Assembly: GCA_902577285.1 (NCBI GenBank)
Contig: CACGYL010000004.1
Span: 1 to 62,821 of the forward strand
DNA from: an uncultured Pelagibacteraceae bacterium
GTDB lineage: Bacteria; Pseudomonadota; Alphaproteobacteria; Pelagibacterales; Pelagibacteraceae
Reading direction: 5' to 3'
DNA: 62,821 nucleotides
Shown: positions 53,336 through 62,821 of the stretch, piece by piece
How the letters are laid out: each line of letters opens with the position of its first letter
Position numbering within the stretch: the stretch's first letter is position 1
Made by a program: the position numbers and the translations under genes
The notes under the pieces: generated by a model
The model's database searches: none
Seen by the model: the letters and a program-made list of their open reading frames with translations, nothing else
Told to the model about the DNA's origin: nothing

Positions 53336-54257
53336 TTATTTTAGTATTTTTTTTCAATTTTTTATAAAATATTACCGAGTATGTATTTAGCTGTCTGTTA
53401 GTTTCTTTAGCAATTAATTCTTTTACTTCATCTTCAATATTAATTTCTTGTTCAAATTCTTTTTTGTTATTTAGTTTAATTATCAAATATCCTCCATCAA
53501 TTTTAATGGGATTACTAATCTCACCTTTTTTTAATTGAATTATGAATTTTTTTAATTTTTCTGAAATTTGCAATTCATTTACCCAACCAATTAGCCCTCC
53601 ATTTTTTGAAGTGCCTGAGATACTAAAAATATTTGCTGTATTTTCAAAACCAATATTAATTATACTCTTTTCTATTTTTTTTAATGTTTCATCAAAACTT
53701 TCACTAACGTTTTCTGTAAAAAGAATTTCTGAAAGATTATATTCATATTTTTTTTTTTCATTTTTATATTGAATTAAAATATTTTTTCTCATTTCATCTT
53801 CATTAATTCTAATATTATTTGAGAATTTGCTGTAAATAAGCTGATTCCATAAGGCCTCAACATGTAATTTGTTCTTAATGTTATCATACTGAAGGTCTCT
53901 TTCTTTAAGAATCTTTATAAAATCAGATTTATTATTTATATTTTTATTTTTTAAATATCTTTGTTCAATGGACTCCAGAAAACCCCTCATTTTGCTTGTG
54001 TCATAAATTTTATTTACTTCTTTTTTTTTAATAATTTCAGTAATTAGTGAATTTTTTGCTATTTCGTTAATTTGACTCTTATTAAGCTGGTCTAATTTTG
54101 GATTGAGAAATAATAAATACTTTTTTTCATTTTTAATATCTATATTTGTTATTATTTCGTTATCTACTTTTACTATTATTTTAATTGAGTTTGCATTTAC
54201 ATTTAAATTTAATAACAAAAAAAATAAAAAAAATAGAATATATTTAATTTTATTCAT
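53325..54257 (-). CDS. surA: SurA-type periplasmic peptidyl-prolyl isomerase/chaperone
   Basis: A 310-residue periplasmic chaperone for outer-membrane proteins. Signal peptide about 1-22 (ending NVNANS), a SurA N-terminal helical domain beginning IKIIVKVDNEIITNIDIKNE, and one parvulin domain, with GGLIGWVNELQISEKLKKF and the IKIDGGYLIIKL strand. E. coli SurA has two parvulin domains; a single one is common in alphaproteobacteria. It lies between lptD, its best known client, and pdxA. Confidence 0.87.
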   Translation of the reverse strand: MNKIKYILFFLFFLLLNLNVNANSIKIIVKVDNEIITNIDIKNEKKYLLFLNPKLDQLNKSQINEIAKNSLITEIIKKKEVNKIYDTSKMRGFLESIEQRYLKNKNINNKSDFIKILKERDLQYDNIKNKLHVEALWNQLIYSKFSNNIRINEDEMRKNILIQYKNEKKKYEYNLSEILFTENVSESFDETLKKIEKSIINIGFENTANIFSISGTSKNGGLIGWVNELQISEKLKKFIIQLKKGEISNPIKIDGGYLIIKLNNKKEFEQEINIEDEVKELIAKETNRQLNTYSVIFYKKLKKNTKINEQ

Positions 54258-56651
54258 CTAATTTTCAAAAACTGAATTAGCTGCTCCTCGAATATTTACA
54301 AAGGGAATGAATTTGATCAGGAATACTAAACTCTCATCTGGGACTAGACCACCGTCTCTAAAGAATTTCTTTTGGTATTCAAACGAAGCTAAAAGACAAT
54401 CAGTTTTATATTCATATGATAATTTATAAAATTGAGTAAAGTCATCTTTTAAATCTTTTGTGGTGTTAAAATTAACTGCATGTTCATCTGTAAATTTATA
54501 GCTTGTATCATTTTTTATAATTTCACTATCACCAAAATCATGATTCTCAGTTATGTAATCAAAGGAAGTAAGAAATTTATTTAAGCCAAATTTTGCATTA
54601 ATAGAATCATAATTAGAATATTTTAAATCTCTATCATAAGAAAAATCATAATTTAATTCTAAATTATTGTTTAATTTATAGTATAGATTTCCAACAACAT
54701 CTGATCTTGTTTGATTTAATTTTGTTTTTGTGGGAAGATCATTATTCTTTTTGTCTTTTAATACGTTTCCAAGACTAAAACCTAAAATTTTACTATCATC
54801 AAGTTTTTGTTTTTCAAATTCAATACCTAAAGTAACCGAATTCCCTTTTTCAACCATATCTGATCTTCCAATTCTATTTGGAGAAAAAAGGTTATCAAAT
54901 TCTATACGAGTATCACTTGATGAAATATTTTTTCCATTAGTTGGACTAACTCTTAATTGTAATATTGGTTTTAAAAAGTTGGTAGAATTTTCTAATTCTT
55001 TCTTGAGAGGTAATTCTGATTTTAATAAAAGTGTTCCAAATATTTCATGATCATTTTTATTTTCATACACAGTTGAATTTTCAGAGTAGGTATTAAAATT
55101 TTTTAATAATAAGCTATAATCAGAAACTATACCTTTTTTAGTAATATAGTCGAAAGAATTAAAATTAAAATCGTTGTTAATGAGTGCTTCATACTTATTC
55201 GTCTCATAAACTTTTTGAAAACCATTTGACAAAAATTGAAAATTTCCATTATAGCTTTCATCTAGATCTATATTTTTTGAGAAATTAAAATCAGGGAAAA
55301 TATATTGATATTTATCATTATCTTCCTTTGACAAATCCTCGTATAATTTAATTGCAGTATCGAGTTTAGTATTATTATCAATATCCTTCTCTAAACTTAT
55401 ATAAGATGACAAAGTGCTTTCACTATCAATTAGTGAAGTATATTCCTTAATATTATGAACTTTTAAATAACTATCATTAGTTACATTTTGAATTTGTATT
55501 TTGTAGTTTGTATTATCTTCAAACTTTCCCTCTAATTCTGTAAAAAAATGACTGCTTGTATTATCATTTCTATTAATACTAAAATCTGCAATCAAATTTG
55601 AATTTTTGAAAGCTTCTCTGTATTCACTTTGAAATATATAGTCATTATCAAAATAAAACCTTGGTTTAAAAGTAAAGTCTTTAGAATTAGAGATGGAGTA
55701 AAAATAAGGTATGGTTACTGAAGAACCTAAGTTACTGGAACCTTTATAAAAAGGGGTTAAGAAACCCGATTTTCTTTTAACAGTTGGATCTGGATGATTA
55801 AAATAAGGTAAATAAAATACTTTCTTTTCAAAAACCTTAAACCAGGATTTTTCATATTCAAATAATTTTTTAGTTTTGTTATGCGTAAATATTTCACTTT
55901 GTAATTCCCATCCTCTACAACTTTTATTTTTTTTATTACAAGTACTAAAAACAGTCTTGTAAATTTTAGTATTTTGATTATTAGATACAATACTTGAACC
56001 TTTTAGAATTGGATCATTGTCTTCATTACCAAAGAAATTATCTACAAAATCAACTTTTACTTCTTTTCCAGCCACTTCATTATTCTTTAAATTTAATTTT
56101 GAATTTTCAAAAGAATACTTATTTTGATTTTGATCTTTAATTAATATTTTTTCTGAAGATATAATTTCTTTAATAGTATCAAATATTAAACCTTTGTTGA
56201 ATAAAAATTTGTTAGATTTTTGATCATTAATTTCTGTGATTTGATCACTTGAAATAATATTTAAATTTCTGTCAAAAGAAATATTTGATGATTTAATATC
56301 ATATTTATTTTCCAAGTCTAAAAACGTTTCGCTTTGAGAAAAAACCTTATTATCAAATTCATTATAAATCATTTTTTGACTTTTAATGATAATATCTTTC
56401 TCTTTATCAATATATTCTACATTATCAAAAATTATTAATTCTGCGTTTAATTTGTCATAAATAAATTTATCACCAATAATTTTTAAATTTTTTGAAGGTA
56501 TTTTAGCAACGCCTTCTGTTGCATAAATCATATTACCTTCTCCTTCGATTTTAATATTTTTTGAATCAAAAAATACTGTTTGTGCAAATGTATTTGAGTA
56601 AATTGATGTAAAAATTAATATTAGCAATATTTTAAAAATTTTAATTTTCAT
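54258..56651 (-). CDS. lptD: LPS-assembly outer membrane protein LptD
   Basis: Inserts LPS in the outer leaflet of the outer membrane. The 797-residue precursor has a signal peptide (1-23), an OstA/LptA-like jellyroll N-domain (about 30-200, with repeated IEGEGNMIYATEG- and KSQKMIY-type strands), the FYLPYFNHPDPTVKRKSGFL block and a C-terminal 26-strand-type beta barrel. Cys residues in STCNKKNKSCRGW and TDCLLASFEY could form the disulfides needed for maturation. It precedes surA with no gap. Confidence 0.93.
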   Translation of the reverse strand: MKIKIFKILLILIFTSIYSNTFAQTVFFDSKNIKIEGEGNMIYATEGVAKIPSKNLKIIGDKFIYDKLNAELIIFDNVEYIDKEKDIIIKSQKMIYNEFDNKVFSQSETFLDLENKYDIKSSNISFDRNLNIISSDQITEINDQKSNKFLFNKGLIFDTIKEIISSEKILIKDQNQNKYSFENSKLNLKNNEVAGKEVKVDFVDNFFGNEDNDPILKGSSIVSNNQNTKIYKTVFSTCNKKNKSCRGWELQSEIFTHNKTKKLFEYEKSWFKVFEKKVFYLPYFNHPDPTVKRKSGFLTPFYKGSSNLGSSVTIPYFYSISNSKDFTFKPRFYFDNDYIFQSEYREAFKNSNLIADFSINRNDNTSSHFFTELEGKFEDNTNYKIQIQNVTNDSYLKVHNIKEYTSLIDSESTLSSYISLEKDIDNNTKLDTAIKLYEDLSKEDNDKYQYIFPDFNFSKNIDLDESYNGNFQFLSNGFQKVYETNKYEALINNDFNFNSFDYITKKGIVSDYSLLLKNFNTYSENSTVYENKNDHEIFGTLLLKSELPLKKELENSTNFLKPILQLRVSPTNGKNISSSDTRIEFDNLFSPNRIGRSDMVEKGNSVTLGIEFEKQKLDDSKILGFSLGNVLKDKKNNDLPTKTKLNQTRSDVVGNLYYKLNNNLELNYDFSYDRDLKYSNYDSINAKFGLNKFLTSFDYITENHDFGDSEIIKNDTSYKFTDEHAVNFNTTKDLKDDFTQFYKLSYEYKTDCLLASFEYQKKFFRDGGLVPDESLVFLIKFIPFVNIRGAANSVFEN

Positions 56652-57729
56652 TTAGCTTAGTCAATCCTAATGTGCAAATAAGAAATATAAGAAGTTGGGG
56701 TAACCAAACAGCAACTTCAACAGGCAATGTTTCATTTTTTCCAAATAATACTGAAAAATAGTTTACATAATAAAATACTACAGAAACCAATACACCAACT
56801 ACTACTAGGAAAAATTTTGATTTTATAAATGTTAATTTAAACATTAATAATGATCCTATAATTGTAGTAAGAGTCAAGTATATTGGTAGACTGTAAATTT
56901 TATTGAGATGTAAACTTACTTCTGTCGCTGAATATCCTATTGATTTGTAGTTATCTTTTAATTTTATTAATTGCAAAATATTTAGCGAGTTAAGATTTGA
57001 GTATAAATTAGATATAATTTTATCGTTAAATGAGGATGAATAAAGATAACTATCTAAAATTCTTGTTTTTTTATCCTGAGAATAAATTTTTACGTTACTC
57101 AAGACCCAAGTTTTTTCTTTAATATTCGCTTTTTCAGAAATAATTGTATTTAATAATTTATAATTATTGTTTAGTTCAGTAATTTCTAATCTTTCTAGAC
57201 TATTAGTTTTATAAGTTTTAGCATTAATTATAAAAATTTTTTTATTATCAAGACTTTTTTCCTTAATCCATAAACCATCTTCATTCACTACTGCTAAATG
57301 ATCAGTTGTGTTGGAATACTTGTACTTAATATTTAGATATAAGCTTTTTAGATTAGCTGAAAATGAATAATATAATACTATTAAGATAATGCCCAACATA
57401 ATTGAAACTATAGAAATTATGGTTGTAATTTTTAAGTTATCTACACCGTTGCTTCTTAGTAACTCTATTTCATCTTTTTCATATAGACTAATAAAAAAAA
57501 ACATAACTCCTAATAAAAATATAAAAGGAAGAATTTCAAAAACAATTGATGGGATATTTAATATTGTTAGTAAAACTGGAATATAAGCTTCACTTTTTTT
57601 ATTTTCAAAATATTTTATTTCCTCAAAAATATTTAAAAAAAAACTTAAAAAAATAAAAACTACTACAATGATTAAAATATTTTTTAAAAATAAACTTGTT
57701 AGGTATCGTTCATGTTGTTTCATAATCAT
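56641..57729 (-). CDS. lptG: LPS export permease LptG
   Basis: A 362-residue permease with the six-helix LptF/LptG layout: hydrophobic segments near 15-33, 48-78 and 98-122, a periplasmic jellyroll domain (about 130-265), and three C-terminal helices. ERYLTSLFLKNILIIV at the start and the GYSATEVSLHLNKIYSLPI segment are LptG-like. With LptF and LptB it drives LPS extraction from the inner membrane. ATGA overlap with lptF; overlaps lptD by 11 bases. Confidence 0.9.
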   Translation of the reverse strand: MIMKQHERYLTSLFLKNILIIVVVFIFLSFFLNIFEEIKYFENKKSEAYIPVLLTILNIPSIVFEILPFIFLLGVMFFFISLYEKDEIELLRSNGVDNLKITTIISIVSIMLGIILIVLYYSFSANLKSLYLNIKYKYSNTTDHLAVVNEDGLWIKEKSLDNKKIFIINAKTYKTNSLERLEITELNNNYKLLNTIISEKANIKEKTWVLSNVKIYSQDKKTRILDSYLYSSSFNDKIISNLYSNLNSLNILQLIKLKDNYKSIGYSATEVSLHLNKIYSLPIYLTLTTIIGSLLMFKLTFIKSKFFLVVVGVLVSVVFYYVNYFSVLFGKNETLPVEVAVWLPQLLIFLICTLGLTKLNEN

Positions 57730-58874
57730 AGGTAGTTTAATTTGAATTTAGCTATTAAAAATAATATTAAATAAAAAAGTATTAAGAATATTATAGGTAA
57801 AAAAGATACTAAATAAATCATATTAATAGAGTTCAATAAAAATTTCAGACTAATTTGAGATATAATAATTATAAAACTTCCAACTAAAAAAATATTAATT
57901 CTGTGGAATTTTGAAAAATATTTAGATTTTGGCTCAACAATTAAACTAGCAGCTATAAGTGAAATTACCAAAGTATAGAGTGGCAAAATTAATCTTTTAT
58001 ATAATTCATCACTAATTGACTTTAGTTTCCTACCTTCGCAAGTTTGCTTTTTAAAATTTTTAAATACTTCATCAGTATTTCTGTAAATATTTAAAAAAAA
58101 ATTCTTAAAACAACCTATCAAAATATCCGACTTAATTTCTTGAGTTTTTGGGTGAGTAATAGATTTTGTAGAAAAATTTGATAGATCATAATCTGTCTCA
58201 GAAAAATTTAGAGCAAAAGAATTTTTTTTATTTATATTTGTGATGCCTCCATCATAAAGTCTTAAAAAAAACTGATTATCTCTCTTTATAATCTTTCCAC
58301 TATCAGCAACAATTATCTTTGATTGTTCGTTGTCAATTTTTTCATTTATATATATCTTATTGAGAACATTATCATTTTTATATTCCTCAACAAAAATAGT
58401 AAGATTTTTTACTACATTTATGAATTTTTTTTCTGAAATCAAATTTGGTAAAAAATCTATATTTGAGTTTTTTATATATTGTCTTGCCAAACTTTGGGAT
58501 TTTGGAACAACAAATAAATTTAGAAAAAGTTGCAAAATTAAAAAGAAAATTGATAATTTTAAAATAAAATTTATAAAATTTATTTTTTTTATTCCATTAT
58601 TCCAGAATACTATCAACTCGTTTGCATTATCATATTTATTAATTACATAAAATATTGATATAAAAAACACAAAAATTATTGTCTTACTGAATATTTTTGG
58701 CAAATTTAATGTAACATAATAAAAATACACTTTAAGACTATGACCGTCATCAGATACTAGATCTAAAAAGTTTACCGCTTGTATTATCCAAACAATAAAA
58801 GTAATGCTAAATGACGCTATTAAAAAGAAATTTAGGATATCTAAAGAAAATTTACGAAATATTAATTTATTCAT
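57726..58874 (-). CDS. lptF: LPS export permease LptF
   Basis: A 382-residue partner of LptG with the same six-helix plus periplasmic domain layout. FRKFSLDILNFFLIASFSITFIVW (quoted in part) is the first helix region, and VVPKSQSLARQYIK after helix 3 is the conserved LptF junction. The periplasmic domain spans roughly 125-285. The first gene of the minus-strand lptF-lptG-lptD-surA-pdxA-rsmA operon, divergent from pepA with 54 bases between. Confidence 0.9.
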   Translation of the reverse strand: MNKLIFRKFSLDILNFFLIASFSITFIVWIIQAVNFLDLVSDDGHSLKVYFYYVTLNLPKIFSKTIIFVFFISIFYVINKYDNANELIVFWNNGIKKINFINFILKLSIFFLILQLFLNLFVVPKSQSLARQYIKNSNIDFLPNLISEKKFINVVKNLTIFVEEYKNDNVLNKIYINEKIDNEQSKIIVADSGKIIKRDNQFFLRLYDGGITNINKKNSFALNFSETDYDLSNFSTKSITHPKTQEIKSDILIGCFKNFFLNIYRNTDEVFKNFKKQTCEGRKLKSISDELYKRLILPLYTLVISLIAASLIVEPKSKYFSKFHRINIFLVGSFIIIISQISLKFLLNSINMIYLVSFLPIIFLILFYLILFLIAKFKLNYL

Positions 58875-58928
58875 TGAAATTATTGTTTTAATAAATATAC
58901 AACATTATCTAATAAAAATTTCAAAAAA

Positions 58929-60365
58929 ATGAAGCTAAATTTAAATTTTGTAAGCAAAGTACCAAAAATAGCAAAGGATAGTGAGATTATTCTACTGCCC
59001 CAAAAAGTAATAAAGAATAAAGAAATTAAAAAATTATCGAAAACAGTATTTTCTAATAAACTTTTTTCTGAACAGAATTTCCTAGCAAAAGATTATAATG
59101 ATAAAAGTTATATATTTGTAAATTGCATAAAATCAAAAATTTCATTAGATTTTGAAAAACTTGGTTCAAAATTGTACGTTTTTTTAAAGGAAAATAAGAA
59201 AGAGAATTCTTTTATTAATGTCGAAAATAATTCTTTTACTAATGCACAGTTAGAAAAGTTTCTTCATGGAGCACAGCTTAAATCCTATAATTTTAGTCTC
59301 TATAAAACTGACAAAAAAAAAAGTGGTAATATAAACCTAAGTATTGTTGGAAGTAATGTTAAACAAAAAAATTTATTGAGAAATAAATTAAATGCTCTTT
59401 TAGAAGGAGTTTTTCTTACAAGAGACTTGGTTTCTGAGCCTGGCAATATTTTACATCCAGATGAATACTCAAAGAGAATTACAAAATTAAGAAAGTTTGG
59501 ATTAAAGGTTACAGTCTATGATCAAAAAAGATTAAAAAAATTAGGCTTTAATGCATTACTAGGTGTCGGGCAGGGAAGTATTAGAGGTTCTTATTTGGTG
59601 ACCATAGAATGGAATGGAAATAAAAATAAATCAAAACCTTTAGCCTTCGTTGGGAAAGGTGTTTGTTTTGATACAGGAGGAATTTCACTTAAGCCTGCTA
59701 AATTTATGGAAGATATGACATATGATATGGCAGGCTCTGCGACAGTAGTTGGTCTTATGAAAACTCTGGCTTTAAGGAAAGCTAAAATTAACGCAGTCGG
59801 AGTTGTTGGGTTAGTTGAAAATATGCCTGGAGCAAATGCACAAAGACCTGGAGATATTGTAAAATCTTACAGTGGACAAACCATTGAGGTTTTAAATACT
59901 GACGCTGAGGGGAGATTAGTTTTAGCAGATGCACTCACTTACACAGAGGAGAAGTTTAAACCAAGTTTAATTATTGACTTAGCCACATTAACTGGAGCAA
60001 TAATCGTTGCACTTGGATCCGAATATGCTGGTCTATGGTCAAATAATAAAAAATTATCGAAACAACTCTTTGATGCTGGAGAACAGGTAGAAGAAAAAGT
60101 ATGGGAAATGCCTTTACACGAAAATTATAATAAATTAATGAATTCAAATAATGCGGATATGCAAAATATTAATTATGTTGGAGGAGCTGGATCAACTACT
60201 GCGGCTCAATTTTTACAAAGATTTATAATTAATAAAACACCTTGGGCGCATCTAGATATTGCTGGAATGGCATTTTCTAAATATGCAGGAGCACTAAATT
60301 CTGGTGGTGCCACAGGATATGGTGTCAGATTATTAAACAAATTTATTGAGGAGAATTATGAATAA
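58929..60365 (+). CDS. pepA: Leucyl (cytosol) aminopeptidase
   Basis: A 478-residue M17 aminopeptidase releasing N-terminal residues from peptides. Two-metal site motifs are VGKGVCFDTGGISLKP, the DMAGSATVVG block, and NTDAEGRLVLADAL with the Asp and Glu ligands and catalytic Arg, plus WEMPLHENY. The N-terminal domain is divergent, as is typical. Often adjacent to lptF in proteobacteria, as here. It overlaps ndk by eight bases. Confidence 0.95.
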   Translation: MKLNLNFVSKVPKIAKDSEIILLPQKVIKNKEIKKLSKTVFSNKLFSEQNFLAKDYNDKSYIFVNCIKSKISLDFEKLGSKLYVFLKENKKENSFINVENNSFTNAQLEKFLHGAQLKSYNFSLYKTDKKKSGNINLSIVGSNVKQKNLLRNKLNALLEGVFLTRDLVSEPGNILHPDEYSKRITKLRKFGLKVTVYDQKRLKKLGFNALLGVGQGSIRGSYLVTIEWNGNKNKSKPLAFVGKGVCFDTGGISLKPAKFMEDMTYDMAGSATVVGLMKTLALRKAKINAVGVVGLVENMPGANAQRPGDIVKSYSGQTIEVLNTDAEGRLVLADALTYTEEKFKPSLIIDLATLTGAIIVALGSEYAGLWSNNKKLSKQLFDAGEQVEEKVWEMPLHENYNKLMNSNNADMQNINYVGGAGSTTAAQFLQRFIINKTPWAHLDIAGMAFSKYAGALNSGGATGYGVRLLNKFIEENYE

Positions 60366-60768
60366 TATTGAACAGACATTGTCTATAATTAAACCAGACG
60401 CTGTTGAAAGAAATTTGCAAGATCAGATTAAAAATGAATTTAAAAATAATGGATTTGAAATTTTAAAAGAAAAAAAAATACATATTTCAAAAGACGAGGC
60501 TGAAAAGTTTTATAAAGTTCATGAGTCTAAACCATTTTACAATGATTTATGTGCTTATTTATCCTCTGGACCTATTGTTGTTATGTGTCTTCAAAAAGAT
60601 AAAGCTGTTTCTGAAAATAGAAAATTGATGGGAGCAACAAATCCTAAAGATGCAGAAGAGGGGACACTTAGAAAAAAATATGGTCTTTCAATTGATAAAA
60701 ATTCTGTCCATGGATCAGATAGTGTAGAGAATGCCAAGATTGAGTTAGACTTTTTTTTTAAAGATTAG
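60358..60768 (+). CDS. ndk: Nucleoside diphosphate kinase
   Basis: Balances nucleoside triphosphate pools via a phosphohistidine. About 136 residues with TLSIIKPDAVERN at the start, GPIVVMCLQKDKAV, LMGATNPKDAEEGTLRKKYG and the active-site His in NSVHGSDSVENA. An upstream in-frame TTG at 60346 adds four residues; the ATG at 60358, eight bases inside pepA, gives the standard start. The stop overlaps the convergent purN gene by 11 bases. Confidence 0.95.
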   Translation: MNNIEQTLSIIKPDAVERNLQDQIKNEFKNNGFEILKEKKIHISKDEAEKFYKVHESKPFYNDLCAYLSSGPIVVMCLQKDKAVSENRKLMGATNPKDAEEGTLRKKYGLSIDKNSVHGSDSVENAKIELDFFFKD

Positions 60769-61336
60769 ATAAAAACTTATCAATAGCTATTGGATAAATT
60801 TGATGTTCAATTTTTAGAACTTTTTTCTCCAAACTTCTCACAGTATCTGATTTTAGAATTTTAACTTTCTTTTGTAATATAACTTTACCCGAGTCTAATT
60901 TTTCTGTTACCTTATGAATTGAAGCTCCTGCAAACTTATCTTTATTTTTGATTGCTCTTTCATGGGTATTCAATCCTTTATATTTAGGCAAAAGTGAAGG
61001 GTGAATATTTAATATTGGTTTAGAAAATTTTTTTATAAAGTTACCTGACAATATTTTCATAAAACCAGCTAAACAAAGTAAATCTATATTATATTTTTTT
61101 AGCAATTTAAGTGAATTATTTTCAAAACTTGATTTGTTTTTAAATTTTATACCATAAGTTTTTATTTTTGATTTAGAAGCATACTTTAAACCTTTGGCAT
61201 TTGGATTATTTGAAATAACTAATATAATTTTAATTAAAGAATTTTTTTTTTTTGAGTGTTTTATTAAATTTTTTAAATTACTTCCTCTACCACTAATAAA
61301 GACAGCTATCTTTATTTTACCAGGATATTTTTCCAC
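60758..61336 (-). CDS. purN: Phosphoribosylglycinamide formyltransferase
   Basis: Third step of purine synthesis, using 10-formyl-tetrahydrofolate. The 192-residue protein has VFISGRGSNLKNLI (12-25), LLCLAGFMKIL near 84-94 and the catalytic NIHPSLLPKYKG (Asn and His) near 109-120, with GASIHKVTEKLDSGKVI. The start is GTG at 61336, 20 bases inside purM. The purM-purN pair is the usual arrangement. Confidence 0.94.
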   Translation of the reverse strand: MEKYPGKIKIAVFISGRGSNLKNLIKHSKKKNSLIKIILVISNNPNAKGLKYASKSKIKTYGIKFKNKSSFENNSLKLLKKYNIDLLCLAGFMKILSGNFIKKFSKPILNIHPSLLPKYKGLNTHERAIKNKDKFAGASIHKVTEKLDSGKVILQKKVKILKSDTVRSLEKKVLKIEHQIYPIAIDKFLSNL

Positions 61337-62339
61337 TTAATTTAACTTTTTTTGAATTTTTAACAATTTTACCAATTACGTAGGGTTTAAAGTTTCTTCC
61401 AAAATATCTAATTATTTTATTTAAATTTTTTGGATTTATAACTAAACAAAAGCCTACACCACAATTAAAAGTTTTTAACATTTCATTTTCAGTTATACCC
61501 ATCTTATGTAACCATTTAAAAATTTTTAAAGTTTTAATGTTATTTAGGTTTATTTCTGCACCTAGGTTTTTTGGAATTATTCTTTTAAGATTGTCTGCTA
61601 ATCCACCACCAGTTATATTTGCACATCCATTAATTAAATTTTTTTCATTTATTATCAATAATTCTTTAACATAAATTTTGGTTGGTCTAATTAATTCTTT
61701 TTTAAGGAATTTATTTGATTTTAAATTAATTCTTTTTTTTTTAATAACGTATCTTACTAATGAAAATCCATTCGAGTGTAGTCCATTTGATGGTACTGCT
61801 AAAATAAGGTCATTATTTTTAATTTTATTGTGGAGTATTTTTTTTTTTTCAACAAGACCGACAGCAAAACCTGCAATATCAAATTTACCCTTTGAATATG
61901 TCCCAGGCATTTCTGCAGTTTCACCACCAACTAATTTACAGCCAGCTATATTACACCCATTAACAATTCCTCTAACTAAATTTTTTAATTTTATTAAATT
62001 TATTTTACTCACCGATATATAGTCTAAGAATAAATATGGTTTAGCTCCCTGAACCAACAAATCGTTTACACACATGGCAACAAGATCAATTCCAATTGTA
62101 TCAAATTTATTTAGATCATTTGCAATCTCAATTTTAGTGCCGACTCCATCAGTACTTGTTACAATGTTAGGTTCTTTGAACTTTCTTGGAATTGTAGAGA
62201 CTGCACCAAAACCACCTATATTCTTAAAATCACCACTTTTGCTTGCTTTTCTTGTTAGTGAACTTATGAACTTAACAAAACTATCCGCTTTTGGAATATT
62301 AACTCCGCTCTTACTGTATGTTAATTTATTTGATGTCAT
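61317..62339 (-). CDS. purM: Phosphoribosylformylglycinamidine cyclo-ligase (AIR synthetase)
   Basis: Fifth step of purine synthesis, closing the imidazole ring with ATP. The 340-residue protein has TYSKSGVNIPKAD at the start, STDGVGTKIEIAND near 80-93, GIDLVAMCVNDLLVQGAKPY (quoted in full 20), GGETAEMPGTY and NITGGGLADNL. The ATG at 62339 is 11 bases from the divergent DUF2066 gene, a standard neighbour in proteobacteria. Confidence 0.95.
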   Translation of the reverse strand: MTSNKLTYSKSGVNIPKADSFVKFISSLTRKASKSGDFKNIGGFGAVSTIPRKFKEPNIVTSTDGVGTKIEIANDLNKFDTIGIDLVAMCVNDLLVQGAKPYLFLDYISVSKINLIKLKNLVRGIVNGCNIAGCKLVGGETAEMPGTYSKGKFDIAGFAVGLVEKKKILHNKIKNNDLILAVPSNGLHSNGFSLVRYVIKKKRINLKSNKFLKKELIRPTKIYVKELLIINEKNLINGCANITGGGLADNLKRIIPKNLGAEINLNNIKTLKIFKWLHKMGITENEMLKTFNCGVGFCLVINPKNLNKIIRYFGRNFKPYVIGKIVKNSKKVKLSGKISW

Positions 62340-62350
62340 ATAACAAAGTT

Positions 62351-62821
62351 ATGGTTTTATTTAAAAAAAAAATTTCTATTTGTTTATATATATTTTTTAT
62401 ATTTTTAACCTTCAATTTTACAGAGTTTTCCACAAACATTGCATACTCAAAAACTTTTATTGTTTCAAAAATTGAAGTTGAGGAAGAATATAATCTTAAT
62501 TTTAATAAGATAAAAGTTATTGATAGAGGCTTTAAAAAAGCATTTCAGAATCTCTCTCAAATGATACTTGAAGTAAAGGATCTAAATAAAATTACAGATA
62601 CTTCAATAGAGGATATTAAGAAATTAGTAGATAACTTTTCAATATTAGACGAAAAATTTGTAAACCAAAAATATAAAAATATAATGGAAGTTGAATTTAA
62701 TAGAAAAAAATTGATTAAATTTTTTAATACTAAAAATATAATTCTTTCTTTACCAAAAAAAATAGATGTTTTTTTTCTACCAATCCTAGTTGATTTAGAA
62801 ACAAATAGTTTTAATTATTTG
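62351..62821 (+). CDS. DUF2066-family exported protein, N-terminal part (runs off the window)
   Basis: An ORF open from ATG 62351 to the end of the window, 157 codons. It starts with a signal or anchor helix (MVLFKKKISICLYIFFIF, then THFN-type residues), continues with a YSKTFIVSKIEVEEEYNL strand and IKVIDRGFKKAFQNLSQMIL, which match the opening of DUF2066 proteins, and has DVFFLPILVDLE at the edge. In proteobacteria DUF2066 is usually next to purM and followed by the replication regulator hda. The role of DUF2066 is unknown. Confidence 0.75.
   Translation, partial: MVLFKKKISICLYIFFIFLTFNFTEFSTNIAYSKTFIVSKIEVEEEYNLNFNKIKVIDRGFKKAFQNLSQMILEVKDLNKITDTSIEDIKKLVDNFSILDEKFVNQKYKNIMEVEFNRKKLIKFFNTKNIILSLPKKIDVFFLPILVDLETNSFNYL

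Noticed and set aside
1..62821. tRNA, rRNA, CRISPR, insertion sequences, prophage or defence systems
   Set aside because: I looked for cloverleaf-like GC-rich patches, regularly spaced repeats, transposase or integrase motifs and terminal inverted repeats, and found none. Gaps between genes are too short for most of these.

Overview
The window looks like a chromosomal segment of an AT-rich marine alphaproteobacterium of the SAR11 clade (Pelagibacterales). The basis is low GC by eye, almost no intergenic DNA (most gaps are under 80 bases and many genes overlap by 1-20 bases), short versions of standard proteins, TRAP and DMT transporters, and alphaproteobacterial gene orders such as lptF-lptG-lptD-surA-pdxA-ksgA and rpsF-rpsR-rplI-dnaB. 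I see no phage genes, insertion sequences, rRNA, tRNA or CRISPR arrays.

Layout. 1-4416: end of alaS, convergent icd, then psd-pssA with a GT8-like glycosyltransferase and rlmE. 4456-8734: purine and cofactor block guaB (lacking CBS domains), a small exported TPR protein, guaA, a glyoxalase I-like gene and panB. 8731-15158: TerC, a TRAP transporter with a strong hairpin between dctP and dctQ, then the 5-oxoprolinase genes pxpA (minus) and pxpB-pxpC (plus), followed by a DMT permease. 16033-24577: a compact lipid/light-stress block with a FAD amine oxidase-like protein, DUF1365, a CFA-family methyltransferase, a DUF3833 lipoprotein, an SDR, a small membrane protein, DUF2256, DUF393, an FeS-BCP-type photolyase, an atypical SDR and a PQQ-type dehydrogenase. 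24593-34994: a DAO-family oxidase, a DMT permease with a 59-residue membrane ORF coupled to it, msrA-MDR, NAD formate dehydrogenase, HPP and SufU-like proteins, an amidinotransferase-threonine aldolase pair and a D-2-hydroxyacid dehydrogenase.

35026-48922 is one long minus-strand run: rpsF-rpsR-rplI-dnaB-RND-cvpA-purF-HD protein-DUF255 protein-gshA-gshB-DMT-MFS. 49007-51604 holds fabD-fabG-acpP-gmk, without fabF between acpP and gmk. 51580-58874 is the LPS export and outer-membrane assembly run. 58929-62821 has pepA-ndk, purN/purM and the start of a DUF2066 protein divergent from purM.

The most interesting unit is the 16033-24577 block. Its gene content resembles singlet-oxygen/light-stress gene sets of other alphaproteobacteria, but three of its enzymes appear to have lost textbook catalytic or cofactor residues: the bicarbonate ligands of the CFA enzyme, two iron-sulfur cysteines of the photolyase and the catalytic tyrosine of one SDR. 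A 42-residue DUF2256 gene was recovered by reading the intergenic DNA. No stretch longer than 300 bases lacks a gene.
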